From positions 4,255,001-4,319,000 of the forward strand of contig CM043968.1 in assembly GCA_014529385.2 (NCBI GenBank): a stretch of 64,000 nucleotides of DNA, given 5' to 3'. The position numbers were made by a program, and so were the translations under genes. The DNA is from Adiantum capillus-veneris. Lineage: Eukaryota > Streptophyta > Polypodiopsida > Polypodiales > Pteridaceae. Positions 1-13,080 of this stretch are shown piece after piece. Within the stretch, counting starts at the first letter, position 1, and each line of letters begins with the position of its first letter. The notes beneath the pieces were generated by a model, which was not told the DNA's origin, searched no databases, and saw only the letters and a program-made list of their open reading frames with translations.

Positions 1-205
1 ATCTCTACCATTCCACAACAATTTCCACATGACCAATTTCCATTCTACTACAAGACTGGAAGCAATGGCGCATTGTAGCTTCAAAGTTACCAAAAACCAC
101 ATTCCAAAAGGATGGATGCCAATGGCTCAATCAATACCAAAAACAAAGTAGCCTTCCTTGTTGTAACATGAGAACACAAATGTAGAATATGCAGACCACC
201 ACAAT
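1..205 (-). mobile_element. LINE ORF2 C-terminal fragment, copy 1 (partial at window edge)
   Basis: This stretch matches 12447-12740 and 30508-30800 closely by eye, apart from an internal deletion. In those copies it is the upstream part of a minus-strand LINE ORF2 end that includes a zf-RVT-like zinc domain. Only the segment upstream of the zinc domain is inside the window here, and the rest lies left of position 1. It runs into the CA-rich junction at about 205-245 and then module R. It is a non-functional remnant. The LINE assignment rests on the fuller copies. Confidence 0.6.
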
Positions 206-245
206 GCTTTGGAGTACACGCACACACGTGCTCACACACACACAC

Positions 246-545
246 AACAGAGAAAAGTTGGCTCACTTGAAAGATTAGTGAACTTGACAATTACTTCTGC
301 AAGAGGTAGCAACAAAGGCGAGATGGAAGAACCTTGCAGGCAAGGGGCGAAGGCTTTGCTGTCTTGAAGGCCGTGGAGGGATGAAGCGCACTGCACAATG
401 AAGAGGAGCATTTCTTAAGTGTATCAGCAGTAGTTTGCTATAGCCCAATGCATAGCTTTGTTTTGGACGATTCTTTCTTGGCACTCCCGAGGTGTGGAGA
501 GGAGCACCATTTGACAACGACAAACCTCTCTCTTTTATCCCAAGT
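246..545 (+). repeat. Module R, copy 1
   Basis: This module of about 300 bp recurs at 7563, 8969, 12771, 28037 and 30831, always right after a CA-rich tract. It starts near GTTGGCTCACTTG and ends in a CCTCTCTC motif. In this copy the CT motif is short and the sequence continues directly into the RT-family coding region. In four other copies the same spot has expanded into a long pure CT tract. No convincing protein is seen; the frame is broken differently in each copy. Confidence 0.75.
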
Positions 546-600
546 AAGTACAATCTAATTTCTCACTCTTTTGTTCAGTCCTTATCCCTCTCCCAAGGGC

Positions 601-2660
601 TTGAGTTAGCTTCAGAATCTCTTTTTGTTGCCAACTCCCTTTTTCTTTGATGTATTAGAAATTTGGATCCTTTGCAACTTATATATGATTCTACCCCAAA
701 TATTGACAAGAAGTCTTCTATCTTACACTTGTTGTCCTTCAAAGATTGGGTCAAGATTTTGGCCACCCTTAACAAAGATCTTGAGGATGGTGTAGCTAAG
801 ATCTCACAATACATTACCCAATTACCTATATTAGCTCAGCAATATAATCAAGATCTTGCTCATTTCTCTTCTTCGGGGGCTGAACTTGCCAATTTTCTCA
901 AAAAATTATGTGGGCTTAAACTTGCTTTCATTAATACTTCAGCTACCCCTATTGTCCCATAAACTGGTTGCCTCTTCTATAGAGACAATGCTACTTCAGA
1001 ATCCATTAAAGAATTCCAAAATAATTTGTGCACTCTCAGTGACTCTAGCCTACTAGAAATGGTTCCAGAAGTCTCCAAAGCGTTCCGTTTTCTACCTATC
1101 AGACAAATAAAAGTGAAAACTTTTGGAGTTGACCATTAGCTTTGGATTCTCCCTAACAAAGATTTTTTAGCACCCCTTCTTAGTGAAATATGGGTATACC
1201 TTGCCAATCTGGGTATACCTTGCCAATCGACTCAAGATTCTGAACGATGACCAATTTCTGGACAAAGGGGAGCTTATAAAGGCCCTTTTTAACCTCAATT
1301 TTGTTGATCAAGCTAAATGTGCATCTAATGTTGGCCTTTATATCCACATAAAAGGCAATATAGAGTTCTCCAAGAGCAATCTAGACTTCTACACTGAATC
1401 AACCTAGAATGTTTATCAACCATACTTAAAATGTGCTTGAGAATTCCTAGACCCGAAAGCAGCTCTTGACTCTAGCATTATGTGGTTTGACCATGATATC
1501 TGGTACATTCTCAATCATTTGGAACAACTTTTTTCTAAAAAACCTGTAGACTTCCATTTGTCTCTGATCTAGTCTCGGCTGGGTGGGCAAGCTAGATCCC
1601 TTGTTATTGCCCAAATTGCTTTCACTCCCTTCAGAAGCTTAATGCTTGACATCCTCAAGGAACTTAAATCTTATGGATCTGACACCTACCTTACCACTTA
1701 TGCCAACTACAAAGGAGTCAAAATTGCCACTAGCCTACGAAGATGATAATCCCCCCTCTCTTAAAAGGCCAAACTCACTGACTACCCTAAAGAACTTTTT
1801 CATGTCTTTTCTTACTCCTGGCACTCCTATTGGCTTCAATAGAGGAAAATCCCATAGTTTTACTAGAGGAAAAGGTAGGAGTGCCCCTATTCAACACTTC
1901 CTTGACATGTAACTCATTTTGACGTGCAATCTATTTTTGGCCCTTGTGGAAGAAAGACTATTTCCAATAAAACTTCTATGACTAATCGAATTTATGTACA
2001 TTGTTTATACTACAATGAACTCCTTGACTAGATTCCTCCAAATTCTATCTTTTGTGAATGTTGAGTTACTTTTTGGTAACCGTAACTGTTTGGAATATGT
2101 CATGGTAGGTTGGACTTATCATCAACCTATTTAGAATCTTATTTATAACACATACTTTTCACAAGTTAGTATTATCCAGATTGTTCTTGTGCAGGATATG
2201 AGCTATTTTTTAAAGACTTCGGTGAATTAGGTAAGCATGTGTGCACTTGTGATCTTAAGATTATTAATAATCTTGCGGTTCGAAGGATCATCTGTATGGG
2301 TTTGAATCACATTTTGATGTTCCCAAAAAATCCCTATCGTGCCCTTATTACAACTTTACTTAGTTGTTTGACTAAATTAGTCAATGCTCTGCAACTGGAG
2401 ATGACAGTCCTACCAATCTGGTTAAAAAGTGTTTTTTATTTTAAAAAATTCACTTACCACATGATTGGATATCTACTACATTTTCTTGTATTACTCCCAA
2501 TATTAGCATAAATTTTTAGACACTTTCACAAAAATAATTTATTATTGGTCTTGATAAGGCTGCCAATAACCCTACTTTTATCTGCAAAAATCTTGCATGG
2601 AATGTTGCTCACTTGCGTCTTGCCGGGGATGAGTTTACTCTACCTAACTTATCTCCAAAT
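601..2660 (+). pseudogene. Orphan reverse-transcriptase family, N-terminal two thirds, copy A
   Basis: A decayed coding region aligns over its length with the copies at 5131, 13100 and 26331. Recognisable blocks in order are a helical N-terminal segment (SILHLLSFKDWVKILATL), a conserved NRLKIL..DQFLDKGELIKA block, VDFHLSLI, a basic Ser-rich linker ending SAPIQH, and a Cys-rich block with HVCTC. Stops and frameshifts break it many times. It stops abruptly at about 2660, where the sequence jumps to the region around the RT catalytic motif C, so the RT core between is deleted. The family assignment comes from copy D (15661-25480), where RT motifs are visible. Confidence 0.6.
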
Positions 2661-3060
2661 GGTTTCTAAAAACCACGAGTGACAAAAGTAAATTTCAAAT
2701 ACTTACACTTTTTAATCATACTTACAGATAGACATGACTTATTAAGCCTCAATGACTGATTATTCTTAGATGAGATTAATCTTGTTTATCCCAACCACTT
2801 AAAGATTGAACCAACCTTTAAACATGGGTTTACTTCACCATCTGGATTTCTGGCACCACTGTCTAATTCCTTAACTTTTTTATTAAACTACATAACCCTT
2901 GTGTAGGAGACTATGACCAAAAGTTATCTTGGAAAAGAGACCTGTTAGATATCCCACCCATTGAATTTTTCAAAAAAGAACAATAACCATCACAGTAACC
3001 CTTTCTCATAACGATTGGACTGGCTTACATTTCAACCAAATTAACCTCATTTCTCTGATT
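2661..3060 (+). pseudogene. Orphan RT family, region around motif C and C-terminus, copy A
   Basis: This stretch is strongly similar to 25077-25480, which carries the YRCMDDLLSLN motif C of the same RT family. Here the MDD is damaged (the reading runs DRHDLLSLND). The post-RT segment ending in a WKR..LPPIEF-like block is present but broken by stops. It is joined to copy A by an internal deletion of roughly 700-800 bp relative to copy D. It is non-functional. Confidence 0.55.
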
Positions 3061-3096
3061 AGGCAGTAGGCACATTCACAATGGGCCTACTATTGA

Positions 3097-3122
3097 CTCA
3101 CACACACACACACACACACATG
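3097..3122. repeat. (CA)n microsatellite
   Basis: A pure CA run lies just after the RT C-terminal remnant. The matching tract at 25526-25552 sits at the same place in the paralogous block, so it predates the duplication. Confidence 0.95.
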
Positions 3123-3224
3123 TTTACCTATACAGTAATTTGATTATATACATAGACCAAAAAAAATATTCATACACAGATCCCTTGTGGATATTTTTTT
3201 TGAAAAAACTTTTAGTTGGTGTGG

Positions 3225-3660
3225 TTTTTCTATTAAAATGGGGGGTAACCCTCCTCCTCCTAAGCATCACATGGGAACCCACCCCTTGGGGGATTTTTTG
3301 AGGAGTTGCTTTCATTACCTTAAACCTCACGCCCACTGGCTCTGTTTGTCTCACTTAACTACACTACAATGCATATGATACCCCCTACACGGGGTCTCTC
3401 TCCCTCTCAACTCCCCGTATGTAAGCAAGAGTGGCCATAGAGGCGGCTTGGAAGGCAATAGCTACTGAGTACTTGATTGTGGGCGTCTTCACCTTGAACA
3501 TGCGAGGAGGCGCTATATAAGGTGAGGGTGCTCTGGCCCCTCACTTAGTCTATGGGTTTATTTTCCTCACGGTGTGTATTTCAAGGAGAGGTGTGAGGGC
3601 TTTCTTGATACTAAGCAGCTATGGAATTTGTTGAGCTACCATCTCAAGTCAGTACTCACC
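3225..3660 (+). promoter_or_regulatory. Putative pol II promoter block downstream of the RT remnant, copy 1
   Basis: A non-coding block of about 430 bp is conserved at 25615-26050. It contains CTATATAAGG (TATA-like, 3513-3520), followed about 25 bp later by a CCCCTCAC segment that could be an initiator region. Its conservation, the TATA motif and its position 3' of the RT frame would fit a terminal repeat or promoter of the RT element. That is inference: no second copy was found upstream of any RT frame here. Confidence 0.4.
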
Positions 3661-3837
3661 TTGACACCTTGATGACATACATAAATGGTTTTTTCCTGCT
3701 AAAACGTACAGTTATTTTTTCCTTTGATTTTTCTTTACGATTGCATAACAATGCAATTAAAGATGGCTTGTAGTACATAATTGTTTGATGATCATACTGA
3801 TTACTATTGGTTTTTTGGCTATTTTTAGGGTAATTAG

Positions 3838-4320
3838 TTTCTGGCTTTATTAGCTTGTACAGCGCCCGTAAATCAATTTTCTGATAAAGGTATTGTGATA
3901 ACCCATACAAGTGGTGTTCGATATGTCAATATTTGGATTAAAAAATGGGGGTTCTTATACGTGATATTGTCATTTGTGTGGCCTAGTGTCAGGGCTGTTT
4001 TTCACTATATCAGGTGCATGGAATTATCTGCATACTACTTCATAGTGTAATGGGGGTCTAGTTTCTTGTGAACAACATGTTGGTTTTTTTAGCTTGTATA
4101 GTGCATGTAACTCATTTTTTAGATGGTTCAGTAACCAATGCACAACTAGTATAGTGGTGCTTAATGTGGGAATACTCGGATAGTGACAAATGGAGAACTT
4201 TATACTTGATAGTGTCATTTTTCTGGCCTAGAGTCGGGGCTATTGGGACTTTGTATCAGACATATGGAAATTTCTGCATACTATTGCATAGTGTAAAGGG
4301 GTTTTGTCCTTCCTCATGCC
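3838..4320. repeat. Diverged tandem repeat, period about 239 bp
   Basis: The phrase TAGCTTGTA.AG(C/T)GC begins at 3851 and again at 4090. Each is followed by GTGGTG.T.., a TTATAC.TGATA.TGTCATTT block and GGCCTAG.GTC.GGGCT. Two diverged units are visible. No coding potential is convincing. Confidence 0.6.
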
Positions 4321-5130
4321 CCTTTTGGGATTGTTACATTTACAAACGAGCTAGCGTTTAGGTTATATCGCATGAAGTTGACAGAACTCGTAACATATAT
4401 GGGTTTTTTCTCTTTACTAATCTTCTTAACTTGGGCTCTTTTAGTGTTTTTTCTCATTAAACTTACAAACTCTGGTAGGTTGATATTCGTTAGCCCAAAT
4501 GAATATGAAATTCTTGATTTGGCTTGACAAAAGGAGAGAGTTTTTTTCAAAAAAAATGGAAGGTATCTATAGTTGGTATTGAGGACACTTTATGGCTTCA
4601 TGGTACTTAGAAAAGCTAGTGAAATCGGAGCTTGACAAAATTGGCAAAGTTGTTCTAGTAGTGGTACATATCTCAAAACTGATAATTAGGTTACTTTAGG
4701 CTTTATGGTACTTAGGAATTTGGGCTGACAAATTGGCAAAACAATATTTAAAAAACTAACCTATGTGTTAAAATAGGATACTTGGATCAAAAGGGGTAAT
4801 GGCCTTTTGATCAAAATGATATATATGTTAAATATCTATTTAAAGGTCTTTCAAAACATTGGGCTATGACATGAAATGAGATAAATAGACTATTTTACTA
4901 AAAAGAACTAAAAGACATGAACATTTTGGACAGTGGTTTTCAGTTAAAAAGGGTTGTAAGTTGGACATGGATAATAACTGATATAGTCTATTGGCACCTG
5001 TAATACACATCCAAGGCTAATGAATCTGCTGTCTTGTTTGGATGAATGCAGGTGAGGACTCTATCCTTTTTTTGGAATTTTTTTTGGCTTAAAGTTATTG
5101 TCTATCATATAGTATACCTCCTCTTACCAC
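4321..5130. other. AT-rich stretch with no recognisable gene
   Basis: Short frames only, none resembling a known family. Near its right end the sequence passes directly into the RT-family copy at 5131 without an obvious terminal repeat or target duplication. Confidence 0.5.
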
Positions 5131-7200
5131 TTGGAAAGTAATTATTACCTATATTAGCTCAACAATATAATCAAGATCTTGCTCATTTCTCTTCTTCGAG
5201 AGCTGAACTTGCCAATTTTCTCAAAAAATTATGTGGGCTTGATCTTCCTTTCATTAATACTCCAGCTACCCCTATTGTCCCACAAATTAGTGGCCTCTTC
5301 TGTAGAAATAATACTACTTTGGAAGCCGTTAAAGAACTCCAAAATAATTTGTGCACTCTCAGTGACTCTACCCTACTAGAAATGGTTCCAGAAGTCTCCA
5401 AAGTGTTCCCCTTTTCTACCTGTTAAACCATCAGCTTTGGATTCTCCCTAACAAGTCTTTTTTAGCACCCATTCTTAGTGAAACCTTGGTATACCTTGCT
5501 AACCGACTCAAGATTCTTAATGGTGACCAATTTCTGGACAAATAGGAGCTTATAAAGGCCCCTTTTAACCTCAATTTTGTCTATCAAGCTAAATCTGCAT
5601 CTAGTGTTGCCTTTATGTCCACACAAAGGCAATATAGAGTTTTCCAAGAGCAATCTAGACTTCTACACCAAATCAATCTGGAATGTCTATCGACCATACA
5701 TAAAATCTGCTTGAAAATTCCTCGACCCTAAGGCAGCTTGTGACTCTAGCATTATGTGCTTTGACCATGCTATCTGGTACACATTCTCAATCATTTGAAA
5801 CAACTTTTTCCTTAGTGTAGACTTCCATTTGTCTCTGATATGCTCTCGACTGGGTGGGCAAGCTAGATGCCTTGTTATTGCCAAATTGCTTTCAATGCCT
5901 TCAGAAGCTTAATGCTTGACATCCTCAAGGAACTTAAATATGATGAACCTGACACCTATACTACCACTTATGCCAACTACAAAGGAGTCAAAATTTCCGC
6001 TAGCCTACTTAAACCCTGTATTGAAGATGATAATTCCCCCTCTCTTAAAAGGCCAAACTCACTGACTACCCCAAACAACTCTTTCACGTCTTTTGTTACT
6101 CTTGGCACTTCTACTGGCTTCGATACAGGAAAATCCCATAGTTTTACTAGAGGAAAATCTAGGAGTGCCCCTATTCAGCACCTCCTTGACATGTAACACA
6201 TTTTGATGTGTAGGTTATTTTTGGTCATTGTGGAAGAAAAACTATTTTCGATAAAATGTCTACGGCTTTTCGAATTTATGTACATTGCTTATACTACAAT
6301 GAACTCCTTGACTGGTTTCCTCCAAATTCTATCTTTTGTGAATGTTTTGATTCACTTTTTGGTAACCATAACTTGTTGGAATATGTCATGATAGGTTGGA
6401 CTTATCATCAACCTATTAAGAATCTTATTTATAAGACATACTTTTTACAAGTTAGTACTATTCCAGATTGTTCTTGTGCAGGATATAAGCTATTTTTTAA
6501 AGACGTCCATGAATTAGGTAAGCATGTATGCACTTGCAATCTTAAGATTATTGATAATCTTTTCGTTCGAAGGATCATTTGTAAGGGTTTGAATCACATT
6601 TCGATGTTCTCAAAGAACCCCTATTGTGCCCTTACAACTTTACTTAGCTATTTGACTAAATTAGTCAATGCTCTGCAACTTGAGATGAGAGTCCTACTAG
6701 ACTTAACCAATTTGGTTAAAAAGTGTTTTTTTTTAAATTGCTCTCTTACCACATGATTGGATATCTACTACAAGTTCTTGGATTACTCCCAATATTAGCA
6801 TACAATTTCAGACAATTTCACAAAAATGGTTCATTCTTGGTCTTGATAAGGCTGCTAATAACCCTACTTTTATATGGAAAAATCTTGCATGGAATGCTGC
6901 TCACTACGTCTTGTCAGGGATGAGTTTACTCTACTTAACTTATCTCCCAAAGAGGTCACCTCTTTCATCACTAATCACTTTAATAATTTTGGTTACTCAT
7001 TACATGAAAGCAAACTACCTCTGCTATTTCCAACGTATCAACTCGACAAACATAAGTGTAGATGGATTTCAGATGTTTCTAATGGTATCTTTACAAGTGT
7101 GACTGAAGACATTACTATGTCTCTTGATCTTGTGCTAACTGAGTTCGAACTAGTTTGAATGTGTTTTGATTTTCTCAAAGTCCACTATAATCAATATTGG
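5131..7200 (+). pseudogene. Orphan RT family, N-terminal part through motifs 1-2, copy B
   Basis: This is the best-preserved view of the middle of the protein. A frame at 6256-6756 reads through the Cys-rich block (NRIYVHCLYY-like, IPDCSC, HVCTCNLKII). Another at 6874-7158 reads through an FPTYQLDKHKCRWIS block that resembles RT motifs 1-2 (the LPK.HK..R.I pattern of Penelope and telomerase RTs), then the conserved helix LDLVLTEFEL. The start is truncated: the first 500 bp of the family are missing. Frameshifts separate the segments. The 3' end is fused to an LRR-gene fragment. The catalytic motifs A, B and C are absent. Confidence 0.6.
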
Positions 7201-7500
7201 CTCGTAAAAATCCAAACTGGCTCACGGCCATGGCTCCAGGATTTTTGTGCCCTCTCTTGCATCCATGATCTGGGTTGTCACCTCTTCCATGGTATCCTAC
7301 CAGAGATCGAGAAAATCACCACGCTCGCCTACCTCCACCTCTGATTTCTGGATTGCTTTTTACGTCATTTAGTCACCTCGATCGTTGCTACAATACCCTG
7401 CTTGACAATCTTTATAACACTATCTCCAACTCCTCCCCCATCATACGCAAAATAATCTTTCTAGATCACTTCGTCCTAACCCAACTGTAAAACCCTCAAC
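7195..7500 (+). pseudogene. LRR-gene fragment, copy 1 (fused to RT copy B)
   Basis: It reads CIHDLGCHLFHGILPEIEK followed by LAYL-DL spacing, and a second block NTISNSSPIIRK. The L..L.L....G.LPEI...T.L..LDL pattern is typical of plant receptor-kinase leucine-rich repeats. The fuller copy at 37735-38080 adds LSLSTNNLSGPISSSLANF, which is a classical plant LRR. Only about one and a half repeats remain, with frameshifts. The fragment recurs at least eight times in the window, six of them next to RT-family or R-module sequence, so it has been amplified as part of a composite repeat. Confidence 0.6.
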
Positions 7501-7534
7501 TTGTCACGCACACAAAAATACATAGCATGGTTTT

Positions 7535-7843
7535 GCAACACACACACACACACACACACACAACATAGCAAAGTTGGCTCACCTAGAAGATTAGTGAACT
7601 TGACAATTATTCCTGCAAGAGGTCACAACAAAGGCAAGATCGAAGAGATCCTGCAGGTAAGGGGGCGAAGGCTTTCCTGTCTCGAAGGTGGTAGAGGGAT
7701 GAAGTGCACTACACAATGAAAAGAGGAGCATTTATTGAGTGTGTGAGCAGCACTTTTCCATAGCCCGATGCACAGCTTTGTTTTGGATGATTCTTTCTTG
7801 GCACTCACAAACTGTGGATAGCAGCACCATCCAAAACGGCAAG
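7535..7843 (+). repeat. CA tract plus module R, copy 2
   Basis: A (CA)n tract at 7540-7563 is followed by module R. This is an empty site compared with 11541-12760, where a LINE end lies between the same CA flank and the same R module. Confidence 0.75.

Positions 7844-7937
<94 letters not shown>
7844..7937. repeat. (CT)n microsatellite, about 94 bp
   Basis: A pure CT run at the end of module R. It occupies the same position as the short CCTCTCTC motif in module copies 1 and 4. Confidence 0.97.
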
Positions 7938-8900
<963 letters not shown>

Positions 8901-8940
8901 CCTCAACTTGTCACGCACACCGAAATACATAGCATGGTTT

Positions 8941-9257
8941 TGCAAAACACACACACACACACACACACAACATAGCAAAGTTGGCTTACTTGGAAGATTA
9001 GTGAACTTGACAATTACTTCTGCAACAACAAGTCGCAACAAAGGCGAGATCAAAGAGATCCTGCAGGAGGTAAGGGGCAAAGGCTTTGCTGTCTTGAAGG
9101 CAATGGAGGGATGAAGCACACTACACAATGAAAAGAGGAGCATTCCTTGAGTGTGTGAGCAGCACTTTGCCATAGCCCAATGCACGACTTTGTTTTGGAT
9201 TATTCTTTCTTTGCACTCTCGAGTTGTGGAGAGGAGCACCATCCAACAGTGCGGAAA

Positions 9258-9261
<4 letters not shown>
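8941..9261 (+). repeat. CA tract plus module R, copy 3
   Basis: The (CA)n tract at 8948-8969 lacks the LINE insertion (empty site). Module R follows and leads into a CT tract. Confidence 0.75.

Positions 9262-9328
<67 letters not shown>
9262..9328. repeat. (CT)n microsatellite
   Basis: A pure CT run at the end of module R copy 3. Its right flank is not spacer S but the start of a LINE-like element, so that element entered here or recombined at the CT tract. Confidence 0.97.
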
Positions 9329-9331
<3 letters not shown>

Positions 9332-9758
9332 GCGAGTTAACCCTAGCTTTCTCCCTCCTTGTCTCCCCCTGGGCGAGGGTGGCCCTGTGGGGGGGCGTTA
9401 GCTTCCAGCCCTGCTCTGTTCAAGCCAGAAACAGTCGCGGCCCGCGTTTTCATTTCTGCAGTTGGGCCTGCCATCGACACTCACAGCCGCCACCCTGTCG
9501 CCATGTTTCGTCTTTGCAGTCGTGCAGGCTTCAACACCGCCATCTGACTCGTCAGCTCCTGTAGCCTCCGTCGTCGTCGTTGTCGGCCCGCCAAAGTACT
9601 CCAGTCAAATCGTTTTCATTGTAACCTACCTTAAGCAAGGTTCCCACAACACCCCCGAGTAAGTGTTTTGACTTCAAAAAAATCCTACATAAGCAGGGGT
9701 TCCCACAGTCCACGGTTTTGCGTGAACACTCAACGGAAAGAGTCTTTCCTCTGGAAGC
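9329..9758 (+). other. Probable LINE 5' UTR
   Basis: A GC-rich segment unlike its neighbours starts at the CT tract and leads directly to the ATG of the ORF1-like gene. It contains no other clear frame. Assignment as the element's leader rests on position and composition. Confidence 0.4.
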
Positions 9759-10496
9759 ATGACGACCATCGAAAAAAACCCAAAAACTGCTGGGCGAACA
9801 CGATCGAGCTTTGTTGTCGTCATGGCGGCACCAAGCAAACCCAATCAAATCGAACGCCTCCAAGCAGATCTCGATCGGGTCATGGAAGAGAACCGCGATC
9901 TCAAAGCTCGCCTTAGCAAGCTTGAGGCTCGATTTGAGTCCATGGCCGATCTTACAACCAACAAAGTGAAAGAAGTCTAATCCAAGGCCATCGAAACACA
10001 CTCGGCAACACTTGCAAGGATAAAGACATGTGTGACAGTAGAGCTCTGAGAAAAACGACTTCAGGAAGAAAATACCCTCAAGGTCCGCATTGGCGGGCTA
10101 CCTCAAGCATGGGAAACAACCAAGAACGACTTCTTGGAGCGCATCAATTTCCTTAATGAGACTCTCAAGACAATCAAGCTCGACTACAATGCAGTACATT
10201 GTATCACCTCTAGAGGCCCTGACAAGCCTATACCACACGGGCATGCCATCCTGGAATTCGGAAGTAGGGTAGGTCGGCTCAAGCTTCTCCAACAAACACG
10301 TCTTCTCAAAGGTACCAAGCTTTGGATCACTAAAGAACTCACTCCTCTACAACTCAAATGCAAAAGTGAAGAGCTCAAGAAGGTACATGAAGCCCGCAAA
10401 CAAGGTACATGGACTGTCTACAAAGGTGGTAAAGCTATCATGCAAGAGTTTCGAAATCCCAACCCGGCTCCCCTCACAGATGACCCCCTCTAGGTT
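9759..10496 (+). pseudogene. LINE ORF1-like protein (L1 type), two nonsense codons
   Basis: One frame of about 245 codons, open except for a TAA at about 9978 and a TGA near 10048. It begins MTTIEK. Residues about 35-75 form a heptad-rich coiled coil (IERLQADLDRVMEENRDLKA). An RRM-like middle follows (KVRIGGLP.AW, then HAILEFGSRVGR), then a C-terminal block with LWITKELTPLQLK and WTVYKGGKAIM. Coiled coil, RRM and C-terminal domain in that order is the architecture of L1 ORF1p, the RNA-binding chaperone of LINE particles. No zinc knuckle is seen. No ORF2 follows, because the sequence runs into a CT tract about 140 bp later, so this piece is a separated 5' half. Confidence 0.6.
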
Positions 10497-10636
10497 TTTG
10501 TCTTCCCCCCTTTCATCTTCCCAACGGACCCTCAGGCCTTAACTGATATGTATAAGTGCGATTTGCCACAAAAACGCACCCGTTGTAATGTGTGTTTGGT
10601 CCCATAAGTCACATTTGACCTCTGAGGACGATAATT

Positions 10637-11199
<563 letters not shown>

Positions 11200-11200
<1 letters not shown>

Positions 11201-11475
11201 TAGCTCACGGCCATGGCTCCAAGATCAGTGTGCCCTCTCCTACATTGATGATCTAGGTCGTCACCTCTTCCATGGTATCACGCTAGAGATCGAGAAAATC
11301 ACTACGCTGGCCTACCTCAGCCTTTGCTTTTTGGCCTGCTTTTTGTCGTCATTTATTCGCCTCAACCTCTGCCACAACTCGCATGCTTGACAGCCTTCCT
11401 AACAACATCTCTAACTTGTCCCGTATCATACGCGTACCAATCTTTTTAGACCACTCTGTCTTGACCCAATTGTAA
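11200..11475 (+). pseudogene. LRR-gene fragment, copy 3
   Basis: The same LRR segment as 7195-7500, here without an embedded RT piece: the leader text passes straight to the ATGGCTCCAAGATC joint. It is more diverged, with broken frames. It ends in the shared AAACCCTCAACTTGTCA...CATAGCATGG segment before the CA tract. Confidence 0.55.
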
Positions 11476-11540
11476 AACCCTCAACTTGTCATGCACACAG
11501 AAATGCATAGCATGGTTTTGCAACACACATGCACACACAC

Positions 11541-12765
11541 ACTTTTTTTATAGTAATGTTAGATTGAATTACCAATGGGAAACCTCAAGACGAGGAAAAC
11601 CCATAGAAAATATTGCAAACAATAAATCAGAAACAATCAAAGTAGAGCTCGTAATGACTAACGAGGAGCTCATCTACTCTCTACATTGTCCAAAGCACCC
11701 AGAATCTAACCCAACCAAAAAAATATGCATACGGCTGAAGTAATTGAGGGAGAACTCCAAAGATCCAAAAAAATATACTAAAATGTATGCCAGGGAAACA
11801 CGTGCAAAGAGCTATAGAGATGCAATCCACAAACTGTTGCATATGAGAAAAAGACCACAATAAATGTGGAATATTCTCAATGCATGTATCACAATGAACA
11901 CATCGTGAAGAGGCCAATATTCTAGAGTGGATAAATTTACCAGTCGGGAGGACCCCAACAATGCATTTCCACGTAAACAATCGCTCCTTAGGAGGTAACT
12001 CAACATGCCACACTTTCATAACTTTACTCCACCACCAAGAACACTCTTATTCATATTCCATACCTTATTACAATGTTCTTGGATCCAGGAAGATGATTGC
12101 AAATGATAATACACTTTCTTTGCAGATATTGAATGAATCAAAGAACAAGTGTAGAGCCAATCACAAATTTGATTCTCAGCAACCAGCAAACGGAATGGGA
12201 GATATCGAGTCAACCATATCCTTAATGGTGTCCCACATGCGCCTTATAGTGCATCCCAAGCCCAAAGGTAAGAGCAGCCTATCTAAATGGGAGCACAAGT
12301 CCATCAACGTCTAACACATCTGTTATCCTATCAATACCCTTCTTGGAGAGAAAATAAGCCTGTCTAAGAGAGCACTAAACAAGAGCTTGATCAAAAACTT
12401 GACTCCAATACAAACTCTCCAATCGAAGTGAATTTCAACAGGCGTCATCTCTACCATGCCACAACAATTCCCACGTGACCAATTTCCATTCTGCTACAAG
12501 ACTGGAAGCAATGGGGCATCCAAGTATTGTAGCTTCAAACTTACCAAAGGCCACATCCCAAAAGGTCGGCTGCCAATGGCCAAAAGCTAGTGTAGAAACC
12601 GCAAGAGAGCACAGAAACACAAACATTTGCGTCCACGGTTGTTTTAGCTCAATCAATACCAAAACAAAGTAGCCTTCCTTGCTGTAACATGAGAACACAA
12701 ATGTAGAATACGTAGACCACAACAACGCTTTGGAGTACACGCACACACACGTGTGCACACACACA
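11541..12765 (-). mobile_element. 5'-truncated LINE, ORF2 C-terminal end with zf-RVT-like domain, copy 2
   Basis: On the minus strand a frame at 12019-11681 reads VELPPKERLFTWKCIVGVLP, then HSRILASSRCVHCDTCIEN and HLLWSF. This is the zinc-binding zf-RVT domain (W..L.P.K...F.W, C..C....E...H.L..C) found at the end of plant L1-type ORF2. Upstream, broken frames read FFDSFNICKES-like text. The 3' end (plus-strand left end) carries a run of seven A residues at about 11541-11547. The element lies inside the CA tract that precedes module R, and the same locus without LINE is seen at 7540, 8948 and 28011. Confidence 0.65.
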
Positions 12766-12770
12766 CAAAA

Positions 12771-13080
12771 CAGAGCAAAGCTGGCTCACTTGGAAGATTA
12801 GTGAACTTGACAATTACCCTTACAAGAGGTAGCAACAAAGGTGAGATTGAAGAGATCTTGCAGGCAAGGGGGCGAAGGCTTTGCTGTCTTGAAGGCCGTG
12901 GAGGGATGAAGCACATTGCACAATGAAGAGGAGCGTTTCTTAAGTGTGTGAGCAGTAGTTTGCCATAGCCCAATGCATAGCTTTGTTTTGGACGATTCTT
13001 TCTTGGCACTCCCGAGGTGTGGAGAGGAGCACCATTTGACAATGACAAACCTCTCTCTCTTATCCCAAGTAAGTACAATC
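12771..13080 (+). repeat. Module R, copy 4
   Basis: Nearly the same as copy 1. It ends in CCTCTCTCTCTTATCCCAAG without CT expansion and leads into RT copy C. Confidence 0.75.
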
